43,070 nt of DNA, from NCBI GenBank assembly GCA_023663735.1, contig JAMPGV010000021.1:1-43070 (forward strand), given 5' to 3'. Within the stretch, counting starts at the first letter, position 1; every line of letters begins with the position of its first letter. The notes under the pieces are model-generated. The model ran no database searches, was not told the DNA's origin, and was given only the letters and a program-made list of their open reading frames with translations. Source of the stretch: Muribaculum sp. (GTDB taxonomy: Bacteria; Bacillota; Clostridia; Lachnospirales; Lachnospiraceae). Below, piece by piece: positions 34,422-40,900 of the stretch. The position numbers and the translations under genes were made by a program.

Positions 34422-35663
34422 TCATTCGATTTTTTCCAATTCCTGCCGCATCCAGCTCAGTTCCCGTTTCGTATAAATTTTCTCCGTAATATCCGATACC
34501 GCATGGCCTACCATGTATTTAATCGCATATTCGTCAACGCCGTACCGTTTGGCCGCCGTGACAAAATGCGTCCGCCCGTCGTGAGGTCTGTGCAGCGGAT
34601 TCAGCTTCAATTCCTCCCGTATCCGCACAAACCCTTTGTGGTAACGGTCATAAGTCAGCATGGTGTTCTGCCGGTTCCGCATCGGCGTCATGCAGTTGAA
34701 CAGGTACTGGCTTCCCATAAGCTCCGCCTCTCTATATCTGCGCGCCACCAATCCCCTGATTCTGGGATGAATCGGCACCACCCGGTCCGTACCCGCCTCC
34801 GTCTTCATTCCGCCCTTGAACGTCCACTCCTCCAAATCGGTATTTTCCAGCTTCAGCAGACCGATTTCCTGCGGCCGCCACCCGGAATAGCACTGGATCA
34901 GCAGCACATCCACATAGCGCTTGTCGTCCACATGCTCCCAGAGCCGCTTCATCTCCTCGTCCGTAAAAGCCAGATGCCCTTTCTTCACCGTCACAATCTC
35001 CTTGATAACCTCATCCGGCAGATGAAAAGTTCTCGCATAATTCCGATCCACAATCTCATATTCCAACGCATAATCCAACATGAGATTGAACAGGGATTTG
35101 ATCTTATTCTTGGTGCTGGCGTTGGGATGCTGCTGTCTGCCCCTAACCACCGCAACCCCTTCCTCCATACAGGCTTTCACATGGCGCGCACGCACATCCG
35201 CCGCACGCATATCGTACAGGGAAGAACAATATCCCCAAGCCAGCGTCACCGCTTGAATGCTCGCCTCGGATTTTAACGTCTTGAAATACTCTGACGTCCA
35301 TCTCCCGTACAGTTCTTTCACCGTGATGGCGGAATCCATATCATAGGGATTCCTGTGATACTCCACCAGCGCCGCATAGGCCTCGCCGTATGTGGAAAAA
35401 TAAGCCGCCGGTTTGAGGGGTTTGCAGATGGGCCGCCCGGCCGGAGTCTTGCCCACCGTCACCATCGCCCGGAACGGCTTTCTTAAATTCCGGTTTTTGA
35501 TCTCGCTTATCTGGCCGAATCCATTGGGCAAACGCCTGTGTCTGTGCGCCGATCTGCCCGGTCTCCTAGTCTTGGCGTCCGCCCGCATCGGATAACCGCA
35601 ATGCGGACAATGCAAAGCCTTATCGCTCACCTGCAGTTCGCATTCGGGACATTTTATCAGCAT
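34422..35663 (-). CDS. Tyrosine recombinase with N-terminal zinc ribbon
   Basis: 413-aa site-specific recombinase or integrase. The first 25 residues form a zinc ribbon, CPEC (5-8) and CPHC (19-22). A basic linker, an SAM-like core-binding domain (about 110-220) and the catalytic domain follow. The catalytic residues are Arg263 (SGWRPQE), Lys287, His361 with Arg364 (RPHDGRTHF), His387 (MVGHAV) and the nucleophile Tyr397 (KIYTKREL). All are present, so it should be active. The start ATG 35663 has GGAGGTGAGCATT upstream. The neighbouring Rpn gene and repeat copy E suggest an accessory segment. Confidence 0.93.
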   Translation of the reverse strand: MLIKCPECELQVSDKALHCPHCGYPMRADAKTRRPGRSAHRHRRLPNGFGQISEIKNRNLRKPFRAMVTVGKTPAGRPICKPLKPAAYFSTYGEAYAALVEYHRNPYDMDSAITVKELYGRWTSEYFKTLKSEASIQAVTLAWGYCSSLYDMRAADVRARHVKACMEEGVAVVRGRQQHPNASTKNKIKSLFNLMLDYALEYEIVDRNYARTFHLPDEVIKEIVTVKKGHLAFTDEEMKRLWEHVDDKRYVDVLLIQCYSGWRPQEIGLLKLENTDLEEWTFKGGMKTEAGTDRVVPIHPRIRGLVARRYREAELMGSQYLFNCMTPMRNRQNTMLTYDRYHKGFVRIREELKLNPLHRPHDGRTHFVTAAKRYGVDEYAIKYMVGHAVSDITEKIYTKRELSWMRQELEKIE

Positions 35664-35681
35664 AATGCTCACCTCCGTATC

Positions 35682-35703
35682 GCTTATCATCAGCTTGTCA
35701 TCA
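35682..35703 (+). repeat. Tandem 11-bp direct repeat in the recombinase leader
   Basis: GCTTATCATCA and GCTTGTCATCA lie head to tail with one mismatch, between the recombinase promoter and its start codon. They may be protein-binding sites, for example for autoregulation by the recombinase. Confidence 0.6.
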
Positions 35704-35706
35704 GTA

Positions 35707-35735
35707 AGCATATCCGTCCGCCGGGAAATTGTCAA
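35707..35735 (-). promoter_or_regulatory. Sigma-A promoter of the recombinase gene
   Basis: On the - strand TTGACA (35735-35730), a 17-bp spacer and TATGCT (35712-35707), about 45 bases before the start codon and immediately before the 11-bp repeats. Confidence 0.7.
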
Positions 35736-35779
35736 TCTGTCCCGCAGCGGGAATCCTAGGCTGTCGCTTAGGATACAGA

Positions 35780-36736
35780 TTACACTCCCGCCCGCTGCAG
35801 AAAGGACTCAATGCTCTCCGCTCCTGCGGCTGTCTTCAGCCACTGCTTCAAGACGCTCAGATCCTGCTGGCTCAAAATCTGCTCCCGAAGGTACTCAGGG
35901 ACAGCGCCCAATTCTTCCAGAAGAAACAAGACCGATTCGGCCTTTCCCTCGGCTCTGCCCTCCGCGATCCCCTCGGTCATTCCGCGCTCATACTCCGTCT
36001 TGCGCATGGCGCGCCGGGTCTCTTCCTCGTCATACTCAAAAATACTCATGAACCTAACCTCCGCCTTATTCGCCAGCAGGAATTCCTTCAGAACCCCCTG
36101 AGCGATACACTCGTCCACCGCGCGGTCTACTGCTTCCCCGATGGGCAGAGACCCCGCATAGAACCTGACCTTGTCCACATACTGCATATACTCCCCCAAC
36201 GTCTGGCACTGAGCTTTCAAATCCTCATTGCATCCGGCATTGATATTGAACACCTGCACAATCAGCTCCAGTTCCGGCTCCGCTCCCTCCCGGCCTGCAT
36301 AGGCGTCCGAAAGCCGCATGGAAAGCCGTTCCGGGCAAGGCGCAGTCCCATTGTAGAATACCATGAAATGAGGCGCCGGAACAGGAACCGTCCTGCCGCC
36401 GTAGAGGTTCTCCCCCGCCGTAAGCCTCCCGTACTCCGCCGCCACATACTGCAGAAACCGCAGCGGCATGTTCGGGTTCACGGTGGACTGATGCTCAAAC
36501 AGATAAAGGTTCATGTCGATCAGCAGGGCAACGTCATTCTTCACCCCCAGATAGACGGCGCTCTCCAGCGTGACGATCTCCAGCGCCGCCGGATCACGGT
36601 AATCCTTTCCCGCAACCGCATTGTAAAGCCCCAGCAGCCTCGCCCGGTCCCGGAAAAGCATCCGAAATACCGTGTCCTTGTAACAGCGGTTCGGGTGCGC
36701 AGCCGCAGGACGGGTTTTCCTGTGTTTTCTCTTCAT
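35780..36736 (-). CDS. Rpn-family PD-(D/E)XK nuclease / transposase-like protein
   Basis: 318-aa member of the Rpn/YhgA (PDDEXK transposase) family, which are recombination-promoting nucleases often scattered in multiple copies. The N-terminal part has the family features YKDTVFRMLFRDRARLLGLYNAV and then DVALLIDMNLYLFEHQST, with the acidic D..EHQ nuclease residues. The C-terminal part has the helical repeat GMTEGIAEGRAEGKAE, typical of this family. The start ATG 36736 has AGGAGGTACTT upstream, and longer frames are rejected. Complete and apparently intact. Confidence 0.88.
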   Translation of the reverse strand: MKRKHRKTRPAAAHPNRCYKDTVFRMLFRDRARLLGLYNAVAGKDYRDPAALEIVTLESAVYLGVKNDVALLIDMNLYLFEHQSTVNPNMPLRFLQYVAAEYGRLTAGENLYGGRTVPVPAPHFMVFYNGTAPCPERLSMRLSDAYAGREGAEPELELIVQVFNINAGCNEDLKAQCQTLGEYMQYVDKVRFYAGSLPIGEAVDRAVDECIAQGVLKEFLLANKAEVRFMSIFEYDEEETRRAMRKTEYERGMTEGIAEGRAEGKAESVLFLLEELGAVPEYLREQILSQQDLSVLKQWLKTAAGAESIESFLQRAGV

Positions 36737-36755
36737 AAGTACCTCCTTTTGGGGG

Positions 36756-36779
36756 TGCATTTCCCAAAAAGGAAATGCA
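36756..36779 (-). promoter_or_regulatory. Perfect hairpin in the Rpn gene leader
   Basis: TGCATTTCC (36756-36764) and GGAAATGCA (36771-36779) form a perfect 9-bp stem with a six-base loop. It lies about 10 bases upstream of the ribosome-binding site. It may affect translation or mRNA stability, or be a binding site. Confidence 0.55.
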
Positions 36780-36934
36780 GAGGAAAACCCGGCTGTTCCC
36801 GTCCCGGCTTCCTGTTGACCCCGTGCGTTTTGATGTGTGGGTAAAAGCACAGATTTCGTTTGAAGTCAGACGGGAGAACTCCCTAAGACATGGCGCAGCC
36901 ATGGATGAATCCAAAGAATATATGCTTTTAGAAA

Positions 36935-36963
36935 AGTATAGCAGAGCCATTGGGGATTGGCAA
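36935..36963 (-). promoter_or_regulatory. Sigma-A promoter of the Rpn gene
   Basis: On the - strand TTGCCA (36963-36958), a 17-bp spacer and TATACT (36940-36935). It gives a leader of about 190 bases that includes the 9-bp hairpin. The rest of 36780-37019 shows no gene. Confidence 0.7.
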
Positions 36964-37019
36964 GAAATATTTTTGTTTGCGCCACGTAAAACACTGTGAT
37001 GCAAAAATGTTTTATCTGA

Positions 37020-37049
37020 TTGACACTGTTTGCTCATCGCACATATAAT
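37020..37049 (+). promoter_or_regulatory. Sigma-A promoter of the DUF2442 gene
   Basis: TTGACA (37020-37025), an 18-bp spacer and a consensus TATAAT (37044-37049), 29 bases before the start codon. Confidence 0.82.
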
Positions 37050-37078
37050 AGACTCAAAATAATAGGAGGTTGATGAAT

Positions 37079-37371
37079 ATGTTCCCTAAAATAATTCAGG
37101 TTGTTCCAACGAGAGAGTATACCGTGTATGTATATTTTGAAGACGGCAAAATTGTATGCTATGATGTAAAACCTCTATTGGATAAAGAAGTGTTTGCCGT
37201 TTTAAGGGAAGTTGAATATTTTATAAAACCTGTACGATAATGAACGATACCTTAGCATGGGATGTATCTGGAAACAGGGATAACACTATGTGTATTGATA
37301 TTGATCCGGATATGTTGTATGGGTTAGATGCTATAAAAGAGAAGCTGCCGATCAGTACATGGGAGCGATGA
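37079..37371 (+). pseudogene. DUF2442 gene broken by two compensating frameshifts
   Basis: Small cytosolic DUF2442-type protein of about 97 codons. The start ATG has GGAGG nine bases upstream, and the reading MFPKIIQVVPTREYTVYVYF is clear up to residue 40. At a five-T run (37200-37204) one extra T shifts the frame to a TGA at 37214. The reading continues as LREVEYF in the +1 frame, until an AAAA run (about 37226-37229) lacks one base. After that TCTIMNDTLAWDVSGN and a full C terminus appear. The net change is zero. Either a real decaying gene or two homopolymer sequencing errors. Promoter and ribosome site are intact, which favours errors or recent decay. Confidence 0.75.
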
Positions 37372-37541
37372 TTTTCTGGTTTGGCAAATCCGTATTCCGA
37401 AATCTACTGTTGCGCTATTTTACCCTTACGCTAAAACCCTTAACAGTCCGGGGCGAATCGGTAAGCAATACCGTCTTGTAGTTACAATTCCTAAAACCCT
37501 ATCATTCCGTCATTCTTTTCTTTCTTCCGCTATACTCACTC
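37372..37541. other. Intergenic region without recognised gene
   Basis: 170 bases with no open frame of note. CTAAAACCCT occurs twice (about 37430 and 37492). No promoter or terminator is convincing. Confidence 0.5.
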
Positions 37542-37553
37542 TTTCCACCATCA
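37542..37553 (+). repeat. Direct repeat flanking copy E, left
   Basis: TTTCCACCATCA is repeated perfectly at 37759-37770, directly at the two ends of repeat copy E. It fits a 12-bp target-site duplication. Confidence 0.8.
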
Positions 37554-37554
37554 C

Positions 37555-37759
37555 AGGCGTTTGCGAAACACTCTAATTTACAAAGAGTCATTGTGCAAAT
37601 TGCACATTCAACGCAGACCCGCTTTCGCTCCCACCTCACCGTAATGGCACATAAGGCGCTAAAATACAGCGCCTAAGTGCCAACGGTTCGCTAGGGTCTG
37701 CTTATGAATATACAATCTGCACAATTCGGATTCCGAAAAATGCAGTTTCGCAATCGCCT
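37555..37759 (+). repeat. Palindromic repeat element, copy E
   Basis: 205 bp. Terminal repeats AGGCGTTTGCGAAAC and GTTTCGCAATCGCCT (one mismatch). Central stems ACCGT/ACGGT, TGGCAC/GTGCCA and GGCGCT/AGCGCC surround the loop AAAATAC; an outer stem GCAGAC/GTCTGC also pairs. Nearly identical to copy B read on the other strand. Perfect 12-bp direct repeats flank it. It lies inside the accessory segment. Confidence 0.92.
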
Positions 37760-37770
37760 TTCCACCATCA
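37759..37770 (+). repeat. Direct repeat flanking copy E, right
   Basis: TTTCCACCATCA is identical to 37542-37553. Its first base is shared with the element's terminal CGCCT. Confidence 0.8.
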
Positions 37771-37820
37771 TATCATCCACACGGCTTGTCTGAGTTTTGT
37801 CTGCATTTATTCCTTGCTTA

Positions 37821-37830
37821 TTCCTACATT
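37821..37830 (+). repeat. Candidate right attachment-site core
   Basis: TTCCTACATT is the partner of 34393-34402. The pair would bound a 3.4-kb segment with the recombinase, the Rpn gene, the DUF2442 gene and repeat copy E. Confidence 0.35.
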
Positions 37831-37845
37831 GTGGCGAACCAGCCC

Positions 37846-37860
37846 GCTAAAATACAGCAT
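37846..37860 (+). repeat. Isolated match to the apical hairpin of the palindromic repeat
   Basis: GCTAAAATACAGCAT matches the hairpin tip of copies A and C over 15 bases, including the invariant loop AAAATAC. The surrounding sequence does not match the element. GCGAACC just upstream also occurs in the element, on the opposite strand. It could be a remnant of a sixth copy. Confidence 0.45.
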
Positions 37861-37893
37861 TTTCAAATTCTAATATAAAAGCTAGCTTAGTAT

Positions 37894-37931
37894 GATGCAG
37901 GGGTCAGTGTACTTCTCTGTACATATGCATC
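37894..37931 (+). promoter_or_regulatory. Leader stem-loop of the pectinesterase gene
   Basis: GATGCA (37894-37899) pairs with TGCATC (37926-37931), and TGTAC (37908-37912) with GTACA (37919-37923), giving a two-part stem-loop about 50 bases before the start codon. I do not recognise it as a known riboswitch class. No convincing promoter was found, although TATAAA occurs at about 37874. Confidence 0.45.
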
Positions 37932-37978
37932 GTGAAAAGTAAGAACAACAAACCAATCTAAAAGGAGGAAGGAAAGAA

Positions 37979-40900
37979 ATGTTTGAGCAATTAAACATGA
38001 CGAAAAAGCTGAAGCGGCGAATCGGCAAAGCAGTTTCCATTGCGTTGTCGGCTGCGATGCTTGTGACAGCGCTTCCGGCAGAACTGCTGGGAGGGGTCGC
38101 GAGTGTGAAGGCGGCGGATGTAACAGAGTCTTCTGCTGTCAATTTTACACAGTCAAAATGGACGGAAAAGACAATCGATAATTCTAAAAAATATGTCCGT
38201 ACAACGAAGTGGGATTTTAATACGGGCGTATTGTCAAGAAATAGCGAAGGAACGTTGCAAGAAGGCGATCCGAATGTTGAGTTGAACAACGGGGAGTCTT
38301 TAAAAGGGCTTAAATATGAGTATATTGGCAAGGCGGAGAGTAACTTGCCAAAACTCGTTATGTGGAAACGTCAATATGAAGGCAACTTAAGTATAGTAAA
38401 TTCTGGAAATGTGAAAATTGGCGATGGAGATGCTCGTCTTGCGATCCCCTTAAGCGAAGACACAGAATCTGTTGATATAGCTTTTACTATGTTTAGCAAG
38501 ACTGCGGCACGCATCATTGGCATTGGTGACGGTACAACCTGGTTAAATATATCCCAAGATAGTTCTAAATCCAACACTGATCCACATGTAACGGAAGTGA
38601 GCTTGAGTGGGGATAAGCAAATAGCTTATTTTAAGAAATCTAATAATGTATATAGTGAAGATAAACTCTCTAAAGTATATACATTTGATTCAGCCAAAGA
38701 TAATATAGGTGAGGCAGAATCTGTTTCCTATTATACAGATCCTAAAACTGGAGATAAATGGCTGTATATAATAGTAGGCGCTACTACGGCTAATGATACT
38801 TCCAAAGGCAAAACCGGTGAAGCCAAATTTATAGACCTTACCATCACCGAGACCAAACCCGTCAAGGAGGAACAGGAGAATCCGACCCCCACGCCTCCCC
38901 CTGTTGTTGATCCCGATGACCCTCCTTCTCAAGGGGGCGATGACGACCTCATCACTTATACAAGCACCTATCTGTTTACGGATGGTAGCATCGTTCCTGC
39001 AGATACGAAATTAAACGGAGATACAGCCGTAACCTCCGCCGACGGAAAGTTGAAGATTGAATCCGGTACCCAGAATGGATATGGATATAATGGAGAGCAG
39101 CATGGTGCCGTTTTCAAAAACGGCAATGTTATCACGATCCATGTGCTTGGCAAAGCCAAAGTATTCATCGGCGGCTGCCAATTCACGAATCCAAAGAATT
39201 CTGAGGATACAAACACTACAACACTAACGGTAACAAGCAATGGCGAAACCGTTAAGGCTTTTGATACACTTCATACAGACAAGTGCTATCACAACGATAA
39301 AACCGCAGGTTTGTCGTTTGAATACGATGGTGAAGAGACTGATTTGGTTATGACGTTTGGCGGCGACGGTACTACCTATGTCCCGATCATCACCGTGGAG
39401 CGAACCGAGCCTAAGCCTACCAAGAGCGAGGTGAAGGCTAGCGTTATCGTAAAAGACAACGACCATCTGCTTCAGACGGGCGATACCATCAAGCTGGTAA
39501 ATGCGGCAGATGAGACAGATGCGATTGACATTACTTCTTATACTTCTTCTGACGGAGAAGATGTAGAATTAAAAGCGAATTCGACTTACAATATCGTTTC
39601 CAGCAACGACGATATCAAAGCGACCGCAGACGGGAAGACAACTGTTACGACGACCACGGAAGACCTGAATGTAGAGGTAGACCTGAAGTCCACGGTTGTA
39701 AACCCGACCGTAACCATTAACGCTGCGGCCGAGGTAGCAGGTAAAGAGTACAAGCTGACTTTGACCAACGAGAGCGACCCTGCGGATAAACATGATCTGG
39801 TTAATGGCGAAACTGTCAAACTGAAAATCGGCGCAACCTATAAGCTCACCTGTGACAATGAGGCTGTGGAGGCTTCTATCAAAGGTTCCGTGCTTTTGAC
39901 GGTTGCCGAGGATCTGGCTGCTTTGACGATAGCGGTCACAGGGCCTGACACCACGCATCACACTTATGATGTATGGGATTTTGGCGCAGAGAAACTGACG
40001 AACACAGAGCTGATTACTTATAATAATCTGCTTACCGCTGATATTATCAACGGCTGGTTTTCCAAGATCGATCCCAAGTATACTCCCGGTTCGGTCATTC
40101 CGCAGAACACGCTTGAACCGGACGGCAAGGATGTGGATGCAGGAAACGGACTGACACTGGTAAGTAACGGACAGAAAGGCAAGTGGAGACTTCGTGGATT
40201 AAAGACAAACACGACAATTTCAAGTGAGCAGAATGAAGACTCCCTCACAGATGAATCCGGCAACTCTTATCAGGGAATCATGTATGACAATGCCGGAAAA
40301 GGCAAAATGTGGATGACGCTGGAAGTGAAAGCCGGAGACAAGGTGAAGGCGGTTGTATCCAGCAATGGCACAGCGTCCACGATTACCTGGGAATCTCCCA
40401 GCAAAAAAGACGTACAGACATTTGAGTTTACCCGCGCAAGCCGCACAAAACTGGCAAATACCTGTGTGTTCACGGCTGCGGAGGACGGCGCATATAAATT
40501 ATACACGCCGAACGAGAAGCTGGTAGTAGCCCGCATTTACCGCGAGAGACCCAATACCGCGACCGTGAGCGGCGCGGTAACACTTCCCACAAGTATTACT
40601 TGGAGCAATGACGCCAAACTGGTATTCACCAATCAGACTACCGGACAGCAGACAGAGGCTGTTGTGACGACTGGAACTGCCGGTAACTTGACCTATACGG
40701 TATCTCTGCTTGAGCAGTACGGTTATGACGTCAGTCTGGAGAATGTGGAAGGCTGCGTGGTTGGAGCCAACAATACGCTGACGCTGCCTAACGAGATCGG
40801 CCAACTCCAGTTCAATGTGGACTGTATCGCGGTTGATCTGGTGGCGGTGACAGGTTCCCTTGCGGATCTGACGCCCGAAGCCGCAGAGAAACTGGTACTG

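Noticed and set aside
37894-37931. Known riboswitch (cyclic di-GMP or similar) before the pectinesterase gene
   Set aside because: The stem-loop lacks the conserved core sequences of riboswitch classes that I know, so only a generic leader stem-loop is reported.
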